From NCBI GenBank assembly GCA_040218875.1, contig JAVJQP010000116.1: a stretch of 64,000 nt of DNA. One strand, given 5' to 3'. Source of the DNA: Coleofasciculus sp937127375. GTDB taxonomy: Bacteria; Cyanobacteriota; Cyanobacteriia; Cyanobacteriales; Coleofasciculaceae. A program made the position numbers and the translations under genes. The stretch's first letter is position 1. Every line of letters starts with the position of its first letter. Below, piece by piece: positions 28,728 to 37,624 of the stretch. The notes beneath the pieces are model-generated. The model was not told the origin of the DNA, made no database searches, and worked only from the letters and a program-made list of their open reading frames with translations.

Positions 28728-30674
28728 ATGGCTGTTACTTATGTAGCTGAACCGATTTTAGAAATTGATGGTCAGTTAGCGTCCAAAGCATTAATGGACG
28801 ACATTATTGAAATCGCGGTGGAAGAAAGCCTCCATCTTCCCGGAATGTTCACCCTAGTGATTAAGAATGATTACTTTCCTGGGCGCAGCGAGGATGAAAC
28901 CTGGCGACATGCAGGCTTATTTGAAATCGGCAAAACGATTAAGATAGGGTTCGGTTCTAGTACCACCGAAGCCCAAGAGTTTGAAGAGGAAGACAGAGAT
29001 TATGTTCTAGAAGGGGAAATCACGGCGATGGAGTGTAACTTTACTCGTGACTCTGAAGCGCCGATGATGATTCGCGGCTACGATATTTCTCATCGACTGT
29101 GGCGGGGGCGGTATAATCGTTCATTCCAGAATATGACCGATACCGATATTGTCAAAAAAATTGCTGGGGAAGTCGGGATACCCACAGGTACGATTGATGA
29201 AACTGGGGGACCTTATGGATACGGGGATATCAATGGGTCGAATGGTTATGTGTTTCAAGAAAATCAGACCAATCTGGAATTCTTACGCGAACGCGCCGCC
29301 CGCAATGGCTTTGAATTTTTTGTCCAGGATGGAAAATTAAACTTCCGCCAACCCAAAGTTGATGAATCCCTAGAACTGAAATGGTTAAAAGATGTCCATA
29401 GTTTTCAGGTTAGAGTCAGTAGCGCCGAACAGGTGAGTGAAGTTGAGGTAAGGGGTTGGGACTACAGTCAAAAACGTTCAATTGTAGAAACAGCGAATCG
29501 AGGACAGGTACATACCAAAAACGATTATGGGGACGGTGCGAAAACCAGTACCAGTTTTAAAGGAAAGCCACCCACACCCAAGATGATTTTGGTAGACCAA
29601 CCCGTTTTCAACGCACCCGAAGCCAGAACCCTAGCCCAAGCCGTATGTGATGAGTTAGGGGGAGAATTTGTTCACGCTGATGCTAAAGCGGAAGGAAACC
29701 CCAAAATTCGCCCTGGGCGGGTGATCAAACTAAGCGATTTAGGTAAGTACAGTGGGGAGTATTACGTTACAGAAACCCGTCACCTGTTCGACGAACGTAT
29801 TTACACCACAGAGTTCACGATACGCGGATTACGTGGGGATAATCTTCCGTCACTGTTATCCCACGAAGCGCCGTTTCAACCGGGACAAACATTACTCGTG
29901 GGCATTGTTACGGATAATAATGACCCTAATGGTTGGGGTCGAGTTAGAGTCAAGTTTCCTACCCTGACCGAAGATCATGCTAGCTACTGGGCGCGAATCG
30001 CGGCGGCTGGCGTAGGACCCGGACGCGGGTTTGACTGTATTCCAGAGGTGAATGATGAGGTGTTAGTCGGGTTTGAACATGGCGATATTCATCATCCTTA
30101 TGTGATTGGTGGGGTTTGGAATGGCAAGGATAAACCGCCCGAAGCGGTGACTGATAGTGTTATGGATGGCAAGGTTCGACTGCGGACATTGAAAACTCGC
30201 ACGGGTCATACGTTACAGTTTGTAGAGGAGGATAAAGGAGGGAGTAAAAAAGGGGTTTATTTGGATACGGTATATGGTCATCATTTGCACCTGAATGACA
30301 CCGAAAGATTTATTGAAGCTAAAACCAAAGATGGTCATCAAGTACGTCTAGATGATCAGAATAAGAAGATTGTTATAAAAACTCAAGGAGGACATACCTA
30401 TGAAATGAAAGACCAAGGGCGTAATATTACAATGAAATCAACAGGAACAATTAATGTAGAAGCTCCACTGAATATCACCTTAAAAGTAGGGGGCAGCACG
30501 ATAGAAATTTCAACGACTAGTATTACCCTTAAGCAAGGTTTTAATAGAATAGATCTAGGTCCATCAGGGATTACTATTGATTCTCAAGCCATGACTACCT
30601 TGAGTGGTCTGACCACATCAGTACGGGGTAAAGCAGCGATTACAGTTTCAGCTCCAACTGTTAGCTTAGGCTAA
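28728..30674 (+). CDS. vgrG: VgrG-like spike protein of the contractile injection system
   Basis: 648 aa from the ATG at 28728 (GAGGT ribosome site). Residues 1-370 resemble the gp27-like hub (phage late control D). Residues 385-470 are the gp5-like OB fold (GIVTDNNDPNGWGRVRVKFPTL, YWARIAAAGVGPGRGF, EVLVGFEHGDIHHPYVIGGVWNG). The C-terminal part is a repetitive beta-helix-type spike (NITMKSTGTINVEAP...). It forms the trimeric puncturing tip. No extra effector domain is fused. The PAAR-like tip gene follows 59 bp downstream. Confidence 0.95.
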   Translation: MAVTYVAEPILEIDGQLASKALMDDIIEIAVEESLHLPGMFTLVIKNDYFPGRSEDETWRHAGLFEIGKTIKIGFGSSTTEAQEFEEEDRDYVLEGEITAMECNFTRDSEAPMMIRGYDISHRLWRGRYNRSFQNMTDTDIVKKIAGEVGIPTGTIDETGGPYGYGDINGSNGYVFQENQTNLEFLRERAARNGFEFFVQDGKLNFRQPKVDESLELKWLKDVHSFQVRVSSAEQVSEVEVRGWDYSQKRSIVETANRGQVHTKNDYGDGAKTSTSFKGKPPTPKMILVDQPVFNAPEARTLAQAVCDELGGEFVHADAKAEGNPKIRPGRVIKLSDLGKYSGEYYVTETRHLFDERIYTTEFTIRGLRGDNLPSLLSHEAPFQPGQTLLVGIVTDNNDPNGWGRVRVKFPTLTEDHASYWARIAAAGVGPGRGFDCIPEVNDEVLVGFEHGDIHHPYVIGGVWNGKDKPPEAVTDSVMDGKVRLRTLKTRTGHTLQFVEEDKGGSKKGVYLDTVYGHHLHLNDTERFIEAKTKDGHQVRLDDQNKKIVIKTQGGHTYEMKDQGRNITMKSTGTINVEAPLNITLKVGGSTIEISTTSITLKQGFNRIDLGPSGITIDSQAMTTLSGLTTSVRGKAAITVSAPTVSLG

Positions 30675-30733
30675 TAAATCTGAGATCGATACCTGATAAA
30701 AGAAAGTAAAAAAGGAGTCAAAAGAGATAACAA

Positions 30734-31129
30734 ATGCCGTTGCAAACTTGTATGGGTGCAACCCTCCAATGTATTCCGTTTGGAGTAGCACCTAGTTCAT
30801 TAATTGTGATTCCAAAAGGTCCACCTGTATCGGTGAAAGGAATGTTAGCCGCTACAATTATGGACTTTGTACCCATTACCAATATTCCGCCTTTTGGTAT
30901 GTGTACATCTATAGCTAATCCAGCCGTAGCCTCAGCCACAGCAGCCGCTTTAGGGGTATTAACTCCGATGCCCTGTCTCCCTGTTCCCGTCGGTCCATGG
31001 AAGCCTGGAGCAATTAAAACAAAGATTAATAAACTTCCGGCACTCCCTGATTTTGCTGTTTGTAACTGCATGTGGGGCGGTGTAATCAAAATTATGAATC
31101 CAGGACAATTTCAAGTTAGTGTTCTCTAA
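30734..31129 (+). CDS. DUF4280 PAAR-like spike tip protein
   Basis: 131 aa. It contains CMGATLQCIPFGVAPSSLIV near the start, then NIPPFGMCTSIANPAVASATAAALG, MPCLPVP, and CNCMWGGVIKI near the end: the cysteine-rich, proline/glycine-rich pattern of DUF4280 proteins, the tip of eCIS spikes (Afp10 role). It should cap the VgrG trimer, possibly with a bound metal. Next to vgrG as expected. Confidence 0.9.
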   Translation: MPLQTCMGATLQCIPFGVAPSSLIVIPKGPPVSVKGMLAATIMDFVPITNIPPFGMCTSIANPAVASATAAALGVLTPMPCLPVPVGPWKPGAIKTKINKLPALPDFAVCNCMWGGVIKIMNPGQFQVSVL

Positions 31130-31134
31130 ATTGA

Positions 31135-31965
31135 TTATTCTTTTAAAGGAATAAATACATTCCGGTTCATCCATTGGGGAATTTTGTTAGCACTCATCAC
31201 CCGCAATTCAACACTAATTCGATCCTGAGTCATGGCTTCAGTAACATAAGTTTTGTGAAGCGTGCCATTCAGAAAAATAAGAACATCTCCCACAGTCATT
31301 TCTGGAGACCAAAACTCATTGGGTGCAAAAGGTTGTCTAAGTTTAACCTCGTTTAGACAGTCATAATGGAGAAGCTGATCGAGATTTCGCCGGATAAACT
31401 GAAGCCCCGGTCGATCTCGCCCACAATCCGTGAGCGGTATCCAGCAGGTAATCAGGGGTGTTAAAGGTTCACGGATATAGTAATTACTGCTATTCGACAA
31501 AGGGTTAAACGTAACTCCCAATGCCCCATCTTGATGCCAGGTATGGGGAGTATGCAAGGGATGATAGTGTGAAAGAGCATATTGTTTCCTGACCCAAGAT
31601 TGAGAAAGGTTAAATAAAAGGGAGCTATCCATAATCTTGGCTAAAACCTGATAAACTAAAGAATTAATTACAATAGATATCATTTGGTGCGAAATCTTCT
31701 CGAAAGCATGGGTTATTTGATAATCATCAAGGGCAAAAAGACTAACGGAGGTGACTCTAAGATTAAAGAAATAGTAGCAAGGGAGATAATCACTGACCTG
31801 TTCGATTCCCTGTTCATGAATAATCTGTTCTATGTAAGAAAAACATTGAGTAGCGGATCGAGCAACAAGGGAAAGTTGAGCAGGATCGAGGATTCCTTTG
31901 AGCAGAACAACTCCATGATTCTTGAGTAAAACTTCTGCCTCTATGACTGAATTATGAACTTCCAT
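31135..31965 (-). CDS. Phytanoyl-CoA dioxygenase-like (PhyH) Fe(II)/2-oxoglutarate oxygenase
   Basis: 276 aa. Iron ligands HxD in TWHQDGALG (about residue 142) and a distal His in LNGTLHKTYV, followed by the 2-oxoglutarate Arg in DRISVELRVM, fit the PhyH superfamily. The substrate is unknown. It is inserted on the opposite strand between the PAAR-like tip gene and the gp25 gene, only 5 bp from the PAAR stop, and is AT-richer than its neighbours; this looks like an insertion into the eCIS operon. It could be a cargo or modification gene, or unrelated. Confidence 0.82.
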   Translation of the reverse strand: MEVHNSVIEAEVLLKNHGVVLLKGILDPAQLSLVARSATQCFSYIEQIIHEQGIEQVSDYLPCYYFFNLRVTSVSLFALDDYQITHAFEKISHQMISIVINSLVYQVLAKIMDSSLLFNLSQSWVRKQYALSHYHPLHTPHTWHQDGALGVTFNPLSNSSNYYIREPLTPLITCWIPLTDCGRDRPGLQFIRRNLDQLLHYDCLNEVKLRQPFAPNEFWSPEMTVGDVLIFLNGTLHKTYVTEAMTQDRISVELRVMSANKIPQWMNRNVFIPLKE

Positions 31966-32056
31966 ATCTTTAACGAGACTCAGGTTTTGGTAAATCGGCT
32001 AAATTCTTGAGATTCTGGTAAGAACGTACTGATTCTAACTCACTAAATTTATAGAA

Positions 32057-32473
32057 ATGGCAGACATTACAAATAATCAGCCACGAGATTATCTGGGTAG
32101 GGGACTATCATTTCCCTTACGAGGAAACTTGCAAGGAAGCCTGCAACTCAGCGCCGACATCCGGAACATCGAAGAATCGATCGCGCTAATTCTGGGAACT
32201 AAGGTGGGTGAGAGAGTCTACCGACAAAATTTTGGGTCGCGCCTGTCTGAACTCGCCTTTGCGCCAATGAATACCCAAACGCTTTTGCTGATCCGAATCT
32301 ATGTTGAGGAAGCCCTGAAAATGTGGGAACCTCGGATTGTACTGGATGGCGTTTATACAGAACCTGATCCGATTCGCGGTCGGGTCAATATTATTATTGA
32401 ATATCATCCCAAAGATTCCCATGATACTCGGAGTTTAGTGTATCCGTTCTATCTCCAGCCATCTGGAGAGTAG
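32057..32473 (+). CDS. gp25-like baseplate wedge protein
   Basis: 138 aa. GLSFPLRGNLQGSLQLSADIRNIEESIALILGTKVGERVYRQNFGSRL is interrupted nowhere and shows the GPW/gp25 family core; the key stretch is the EESI.LIL.T..GER..R..FG pattern at residues 35-58. It initiates sheath polymerisation on the baseplate in phage-like systems (Afp9 role). 124 bp upstream of the J-like baseplate gene; the gap is filled by GACATAAGACAAAT-type repeats. Confidence 0.93.
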   Translation: MADITNNQPRDYLGRGLSFPLRGNLQGSLQLSADIRNIEESIALILGTKVGERVYRQNFGSRLSELAFAPMNTQTLLLIRIYVEEALKMWEPRIVLDGVYTEPDPIRGRVNIIIEYHPKDSHDTRSLVYPFYLQPSGE

Positions 32474-32504
32474 TTGGTCATAGTTCATGATTCATGATTC
32501 ATGG

Positions 32505-32591
32505 GGATAAATGACAAATGATAAATGACATAAGACATAAGACAAATGACATAAGACGAATGACATAAGACATAAGACATAAGACGAATGA
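32505..32591 (+). repeat. ATGACATAAGACAA-type tandem repeat
   Basis: Degenerate 7-bp-based units (AATGACA, TAAGACA) run up to the start of the baseplate J gene. Related arrays lie at 51353-51408 and 10410-10495. Confidence 0.7.
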
Positions 32592-32597
32592 CAAATT

Positions 32598-34820
32598 ATG
32601 GAATTTGATTTTTTACCCAAGTTACCAAAATCTGATTTAGACGATCGCGCGTTTCAGGATTTGGTGGAAGAGTGTATCCTCCGCATTCCCCGCTACTGTC
32701 CCGAGTGGACGAATTATAACCCCAGTGACCCCGGAATCACGCTGATTGAACTGTTCGCCTGGTTAACTGACCAAATGTTGCTGCGGTTCAATCAAGTCCC
32801 CCGGCGTAACTATGTTACCTTTCTGGAATTACTGGGGATTCGCCTACAAGCGCCAACCCCGGCGCAAACCCAACAAACATTTTATTTGAGTTCGTCTCTC
32901 CCCGAAGCCTACACGATTCCCAGGGGAACCGAAGTGGCGACAGTACGCACTCAAACCGATGATGCGATTATTTTTAGCACCGATCGCCCCCTAGTGATTG
33001 CGAAACCCAGTATCCGCCATTTTCTCACCTCCGAAACCGCTGACGACCAACCGGAAGTCCTGCGCGATCGCTTCGTGGGAACGTGGAGTCAGCAACCCAG
33101 TGGGGAGTGGGAAGGCTTGGAGTTATCGATTTTTAATGAACAACCTGAAGCGGGAAATTGCTTTTATCTCGTCTTTGAAGCCGATCAACCCATCGAAGGC
33201 AATGTTATCGCCCTGCGAATTAAAGGTGAAGCCGCTACCTCCACTGGGATTAATCCCGAAGATCCCCCCCGCCTTTGGCAAGCCTGGAATGGTATGTTTT
33301 GGCAACCCATCCTCCTCCAAGAAGCGGATGATAGCACCAAAGGATTTAGTTTCAGTGAACTGATCCGTCAAGGGGGTGATCCGTTACAAGGGGCGGATGT
33401 TGTCCTCCATTTACCCCTGCGTTTACCCGTTACCCAATTTGTTACCTATCAGGGACGTTGGCTACGCTGTGTTTACAGCGAACCTCAGTTCAATCAACCC
33501 GGTTATATGCGTTCCCCGCGCATCGTTGGTTTAGATGTTCGGTCGATTGGCGGTACCGTGGAAGTCACCCAATGTACCACGATTCGTAATGAAATCCTGG
33601 GCGAAAGTGATGGAAATCCCGGTCAAACCTTTCAACTGCAAGGACGGGGAATTTTGCCGCGCCGGGAAGAGGAACATCTTCTGGTGATTCCACCTGGAGG
33701 ATTACCTCAAATCTGGCAAGAAGTCAATGATTTTGCTGACTCAGGTCCAGAAGACCTGCACTATACCATTGATGCGATTACTGGCATCATTCAATTTGGT
33801 CCCCTATTACGAGAACCCTCTCAACTGCGAGAACAAACGCGGTGGCGTTCTCGTTCCCAGAGAGTACCCTCAGAAATGCTCAGTTTAGTCAACGGGAGAA
33901 CTGGCGCGTTAGAACGACGGGAGGGCGCAGCGATGCAGTCGATGGAACGTCAATATGGCGCAGTTCCCCCTAGAGGTGCGGTGATCCAAATGGCTGCCTA
34001 TCGCATTGGGGGTGGTCAACAGGGTAACGTACAACGGGGCGCGATTCAAGTCCTCAAATCCGCTGTTCCTTATGTGGCGAACGTAATTAACTATTCTCCC
34101 GCCCGGAATGGCGCTGATGCGGAATCTTTAGAACAAGCCGTGATCCGGGTACCGCGACTCCTAAGAACCCGCGATCGCGCTGTTACTCGCGAAGACTTTG
34201 AATACCTAGCCATGGAAGCCGGAGGCGGCTCTATTTCTCGCGTGTTATGCTTATCACCCATTCGCCAAGAAGACGCCGGACGAGTACGTCTGCTGCTTGT
34301 ACCCAACGCCAATACGGATGGGATTGAGCGCGGTGAAGGCATTGATCCAGATGTATTAACGCTAACCCCGCAACTCACCGAACGAGTGCTAAGTTATCTC
34401 GATGAACGACGGTTACTCGGTGTAGAAATCCTCTGTAGCCAACCCGATTACGTTGGGGTTGCGGTACAAACAGAAGTTGCTCTGGATGCAGCTTATAATA
34501 ATCCCCGTGCCCAACAAGAAATACTATTGAAACTACAAACCGCACTCTATCGTTTTCTCAATCCTTTAACTGGGGGTTCAGAGGGGAACGGGTGGTCTTT
34601 CGGTCGCCCAGTTTATTCATCGGATATTGTTACCTTATTGCAAAGCGTTGCTGGGGTACAGTATTTAGGGGCGGTACAGCTATTTGAATTACGACGTCAG
34701 GGACAAAATTGGGTGCGAAGCTCACCCCTAGCTCTCATTGACCCCGGTGCTTTGGGTCTAATCTGTTCTTGGCATAGTAATCGATCACGCTCTGGTCATG
34801 TGATTAATTTGATTACATAA
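32598..34820 (+). CDS. Baseplate J-like protein of the contractile injection system (Afp11-like)
   Basis: 740 aa. The N-terminus has CPEWTNYNPSDPGITLIELFAWLTDQM, diagnostic of the eCIS putative baseplate assembly protein; a central region (480-600) has SLEQAVIRVPRLLRTRDRAVTREDFEYLA, the J-like core; the C-terminus (640-700) matches the end domain with VYSSDIVTLLQSVAGVQYL. It forms the baseplate wedges. An insertion of about 250 residues between the N-terminal and J core regions makes it longer than enterobacterial J proteins. Last gene of block 1. Confidence 0.93.
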   Translation: MEFDFLPKLPKSDLDDRAFQDLVEECILRIPRYCPEWTNYNPSDPGITLIELFAWLTDQMLLRFNQVPRRNYVTFLELLGIRLQAPTPAQTQQTFYLSSSLPEAYTIPRGTEVATVRTQTDDAIIFSTDRPLVIAKPSIRHFLTSETADDQPEVLRDRFVGTWSQQPSGEWEGLELSIFNEQPEAGNCFYLVFEADQPIEGNVIALRIKGEAATSTGINPEDPPRLWQAWNGMFWQPILLQEADDSTKGFSFSELIRQGGDPLQGADVVLHLPLRLPVTQFVTYQGRWLRCVYSEPQFNQPGYMRSPRIVGLDVRSIGGTVEVTQCTTIRNEILGESDGNPGQTFQLQGRGILPRREEEHLLVIPPGGLPQIWQEVNDFADSGPEDLHYTIDAITGIIQFGPLLREPSQLREQTRWRSRSQRVPSEMLSLVNGRTGALERREGAAMQSMERQYGAVPPRGAVIQMAAYRIGGGQQGNVQRGAIQVLKSAVPYVANVINYSPARNGADAESLEQAVIRVPRLLRTRDRAVTREDFEYLAMEAGGGSISRVLCLSPIRQEDAGRVRLLLVPNANTDGIERGEGIDPDVLTLTPQLTERVLSYLDERRLLGVEILCSQPDYVGVAVQTEVALDAAYNNPRAQQEILLKLQTALYRFLNPLTGGSEGNGWSFGRPVYSSDIVTLLQSVAGVQYLGAVQLFELRRQGQNWVRSSPLALIDPGALGLICSWHSNRSRSGHVINLIT

Positions 34821-34836
34821 GTGTGAATGGAGAAGC

Positions 34837-35163
34837 GCGATCGCACTTCTATTTTTACTCTTTTATACGATAAAGGCTTGACTTTGGCTAATTTTTTATG
34901 TACTATTTCATCATGGGAAAATATGCCAGCCTATAGACTCTAGACTGATCACTTCAAAAACACAGATTACACTGATTGAATGACACTAAAGAGAAGATTC
35001 AATCGTGAAGGACACAGATTGACACAGAGGACTTAATAATTTCCCGACAATTCTTACATACTCTGGCAATTGAGAACTAACACCTCAGTGAAATCAGTGT
35101 GACTAACCTCTCACTCCTCACCCTTAACGTTTCTATAAATCAGTGAAATCAGTGTTACGGCGA
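34837..35163 (+). repeat. R repeat, copy 1
   Basis: First of six related elements. Order of parts: GCGATCGCACTTCTATTTTTAC; promoter (34878-34906); 7-codon mini-ORF at 34913-34936 (MGKYASL); an ACACAGATTACAC..GATTGA segment; GACACAGAGGACTTAATAATTTCCCGACAA; and the end TATAAATCAGTGAAATCAGTGTTACG. It precedes xisH/xisI remnants. Confidence 0.88.
34878..34906 (+). promoter_or_regulatory. Predicted sigma70-type promoter in R copy 1
   Basis: TTGACT (34878-34883), 17-bp spacer, TACTAT (34901-34906); ATG of the mini-ORF begins 7 nt after the -10 box. Confidence 0.7.
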
Positions 35164-35226
35164 TTACCTCCGATATTTGGTTACAATTAAAGGGGTATGT
35201 ACTTCAACACTATAGATGCCTGCTAA

Positions 35227-35364
35227 GGATATTTAGCGATTACACAAGGAACCTATAAACGTTATTTTCAACGCCAGTTAGCTCAGATGATTATCAATCG
35301 GAATCAAGTGAAATTGTTAATCGTTGATCCAGAAAGTGAGGGTATTGTGGAATGGATAGATTAA
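35227..35364 (+). pseudogene. xisH: XisH C-terminal remnant
   Basis: The frame encodes YLAITQGTYKRYFQRQL...VKLLIVDPESEGIVEWID, matching the end of XisH, an excision-controlling factor. An in-frame stop (35224-35226) precedes it and the N-terminal two thirds are missing. It overlaps the XisI remnant in the usual way. Confidence 0.6.
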
Positions 35365-35492
35365 AGCATTATCGGCAAATTATCCAAGAAATTTTAATGG
35401 AATATCATCAACTCAATAAAAAATCGGGTTCGACAACTGAAAGTGCTATTGGCGTTAGGGTAGCAAACCCGTTGGTATCGCCTAAGGGTTGA
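35352..35492 (+). pseudogene. xisI: XisI N-terminal remnant
   Basis: The frame starts MDRLKHYRQIIQEILMEYHQ, the XisI opening, but after about 32 residues runs into repeat sequence (GGCGTTAGGGTAGCAAACCCG) and stops. It overlaps the XisH remnant by 13 bp, as in intact pairs. Confidence 0.65.
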
Positions 35493-35510
35493 CTTGTAAG
35501 GAAAGTGGGT

Positions 35511-35746
35511 GCGATCGCACTCTGTTTATCCTCATTTCGACCGACAGGCGATCGCACTCTCTCCCATCAATCCAACCCAAACAGCGATCGTACTCTTTTT
35601 ATCCTTAATTCGACTGACAGGCGATCGCACTTCTATTTTTTTTTACCCATTTCTACGATAGCGGCTTGACTTTGGCTAATTTTTTAGGTACTATTTCATC
35701 ATGGAAAAATGTGTCCGCCTATAGACTCTGTACTCGTCACTTCAAA
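35511..35746 (+). repeat. R repeat, copy 2 (truncated)
   Basis: Has a double copy of the GCGATCGCACTCT..CGACCGACAG leader, the promoter (35666-35694) and mini-ORF at 35701-35724 (MEKCVRL), then breaks off at CACTTCAAA; the last 200 bp are absent. The next gene starts 9 bp later. Confidence 0.85.
35666..35694 (+). promoter_or_regulatory. Predicted promoter in R copy 2
   Basis: TTGACT (35666-35671), 17-bp spacer, TACTAT (35689-35694). Because the repeat is truncated it lies only 60 bp from the next gene. Confidence 0.7.
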
Positions 35747-35754
35747 TTCTGTTT

Positions 35755-36012
35755 ATGTCAACGTCTCACTCGAATAAAAAAAAGTCAGTTCAACCTAGGC
35801 AACAATCCGATTCTCAATTGCAAGCGATCGCTTACAGCTTAGATAGTCTCGTTCCAGGATTTTATCTTTGGCTAGGTGATCTGAAAATTAGGTTAGGTGG
35901 GAGTGAAGCGGAAGAAACCTATCCTGGAATTATTCATAGTTGGTGGGGTATAGCACTGGTTCTACCGGGGTATCGGATCTATAGTACCTATCAAGGTAGC
36001 TATGACCCTTGA
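35755..36012 (+). CDS. Small protein of unknown two-gene module, first gene (85 aa)
   Basis: Not recognised. Basic N-terminus (SNKKKSVQPRQQ), then a Trp/Gly-rich core (FYLWLGDLKIRLGG, IIHSWWGIALVLPGYRIYS). Its 3' end overlaps the next gene by 11 bp, the layout of toxin-antitoxin pairs, and the pair sits in the same slot after an R repeat as the recognisable toxin-antitoxin modules. Role inferred only from position. Confidence 0.55.
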   Translation: MSTSHSNKKKSVQPRQQSDSQLQAIAYSLDSLVPGFYLWLGDLKIRLGGSEAEETYPGIIHSWWGIALVLPGYRIYSTYQGSYDP

Positions 36013-36232
36013 TCAGCATGATCTGGATGGCATTGCCAAAATCACGGTTAAAATTCTGCCAACTCCTGAATTTGAAGCGCTTTTAATTGCTGCCGGATAT
36101 AGTAAGATGGGTACGGCTCCAGCTAAAGGAAATCGGATTAAGGTTTGGTGGGTTCATACAAGTTTCAGGCGAATAGAAGCAATTTATAGTCCAGATGGCG
36201 CAGTTGCTATTACGGCTTATCATGTCACTTGA
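36002..36232 (+). CDS. Small protein of unknown two-gene module, second gene (76 aa)
   Basis: Not recognised. Starts MTLDQHDLDGIAKITVKILPT and ends IEAIYSPDGAVAITAYHVT; alpha/beta pattern, no catalytic motif visible. Overlaps the upstream gene by 11 bp. The next R repeat begins 3 bp after its stop codon, so it fills the module slot exactly. Confidence 0.55.
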   Translation: MTLDQHDLDGIAKITVKILPTPEFEALLIAAGYSKMGTAPAKGNRIKVWWVHTSFRRIEAIYSPDGAVAITAYHVT

Positions 36233-36234
36233 TC

Positions 36235-36638
36235 GGCGATCGCACTCTCTCCCATCAATCCAATCCTAACGCGATCGCGCTCTGTTTATCCTCAATTCGA
36301 CCCACAGGCGATCGCACTTCTATTTTTACCCATTTCTACGATACAGGCTTGACTTAGGCAACGATTTTAGGTATTGTTTCATCATGGAAAAATGTGCCAG
36401 CCTATAGACTCTTTCCTCATCACTTCCAAAACACAGATTACACGGATTGAGTGACACTAAAGAGAAGACACAAAGCGTGAAGGACACCGATTGACACAGA
36501 GGACTTAATAATTTCCCGACAAATCTTACATCTTCTGGCAATTGAGGACTAACGCCTCAGTGAAATCAGTGGGGCAAACCTCTCACTTCCAACCGCTACC
36601 GTCTCTATAAATCAGCGAAATCAGTGTTACGCGATCGC
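36235..36638 (+). repeat. R repeat, copy 3
   Basis: Full-length, with promoter at 36349-36377, mini-ORF at 36384-36407 (MEKCASL) and the end ATCAGCGAAATCAGTGTTACG. Followed 50 bp later by brnT/brnA. Confidence 0.88.
36349..36377 (+). promoter_or_regulatory. Predicted promoter in R copy 3
   Basis: TTGACT (36349-36354), 17-bp spacer, TATTGT (36372-36377). Confidence 0.65.
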
Positions 36639-36687
36639 AAAAGCTAGGTTAGAATTGTTGTAGCCTAGGCAGGGAGAGAGGTAATGA

Positions 36688-36987
36688 TTGCGTTATAGCT
36701 TTGATTGGGACTCGACCAAAGACCAGCAAAACATTCGTAAACACCGGGTTTCTTTTCGTCAAGCTGCGACAATCTTTCGCGATCCCAATCAGCTATCTAT
36801 TTATGATCAGGAACATAGTCAGAATGAGGAACGCTGGATTACGATGGGAATAGACAGCACAGGTGTGGTTCGTGTTGTCGTACATACTTACGAACAGATT
36901 AACGATGAATTGTGCCAAATTCGGATAATTTCGGCACGTAAAGTAACAAATCGAGAAATGAGCCAGTATAGCGAGGGAAATCAATGA
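36688..36987 (+). CDS. brnT: BrnT-family toxin
   Basis: 99 aa. FDWDSTKDQQNIRKHRVSFRQAATIFRDPN and ITMGIDSTG...RIISARKVTNREM are typical of BrnT, a RelE-fold ribonuclease toxin. The start is a TTG at 36688 with a GGGAGAGAGG ribosome site; the only nearby ATG (36684) hits a stop after four codons. Overlaps brnA by 4 bp. It follows R copy 3 by 50 bp. Confidence 0.9.
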   Translation: MRYSFDWDSTKDQQNIRKHRVSFRQAATIFRDPNQLSIYDQEHSQNEERWITMGIDSTGVVRVVVHTYEQINDELCQIRIISARKVTNREMSQYSEGNQ

Positions 36988-37193
36988 AAGCAGACTATGA
37001 TTTTTCTAAGGGTAAACGTGGCAAGTTTTATCATCCTGATGCCGTTTTTAACTTTCCCATTTATCTTGAACCTGATGTTAATGAGGTCATGAACAAGCTT
37101 GCCAATGAGAAGGGTGTTGAAGTTGAGACATTGGTGAATGAATGGCTCAGAGCGAATATAAAGCTAATTGAAAGTGTTCGGCAAACCAAGTGA
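36984..37193 (+). CDS. brnA: BrnA-type antitoxin
   Basis: 69 aa, ATGA overlap with brnT. KADYDFSKGKRGKFY is the conserved N-terminal motif of antitoxins paired with BrnT; VFNFPIYLEPDVNEVMNKLANEKGVEVETLVNEWLR is a ribbon-helix-helix-like DNA-binding region. Expected to neutralise BrnT and repress the pair. Confidence 0.87.
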   Translation: MKADYDFSKGKRGKFYHPDAVFNFPIYLEPDVNEVMNKLANEKGVEVETLVNEWLRANIKLIESVRQTK

Positions 37194-37276
37194 TGTAGCG
37201 ATCGCACGACTTTTATAGTATACTTTTATAATGAAAATATGTATTCGATTGTAAAGAAAACTTCTTGGATAACAAC

Positions 37277-37624
37277 GTGACAAAAATTACCCTTGAAGTA
37301 TCTGACGAGTTAAGAGAACAACTGGCACAGGTTGGTGATCGGTTGCCGGAACTCCTGGCACTTAGTCTCCAGCAGCCACCACTTCCAGCTCGTATTTATC
37401 ACTATATTCTTAACTTCCTGGCAAGCCAACCCACGCCAGAAGAAATTCTCGCGTTCCGTCCGACTCCGGAAATGCAAATAAGACTGCAAACTTTGCTAGC
37501 ACGCAGCCAAGCCGGAGAAATCACACTCCCAGAACAACAAGAACTTGATGAGTATGAACGTATCGAACATCTAATCGTGATGCTCAAAGCGGGTAGTCTA
37601 AGTTATTTGATGGGGACGGCATGA
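37277..37624 (+). CDS. Conserved partner of HNH nuclease (115 aa)
   Basis: Begins MTKITLEVSDELREQLAQVGDRLPELL and continues with TPEEILAFRP, LARSQAGEITLPEQQELDEYERIEHLIVMLK. This small helical family commonly precedes an HNH nuclease gene in cyanobacteria. GTG at 37277 is preferred to a TTG four codons upstream. It overlaps the HNH start by 4 bp. It could be an antitoxin-like partner; that role is not established. A TATAAT lies at 37227-37232. Confidence 0.7.
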   Translation: MTKITLEVSDELREQLAQVGDRLPELLALSLQQPPLPARIYHYILNFLASQPTPEEILAFRPTPEMQIRLQTLLARSQAGEITLPEQQELDEYERIEHLIVMLKAGSLSYLMGTA

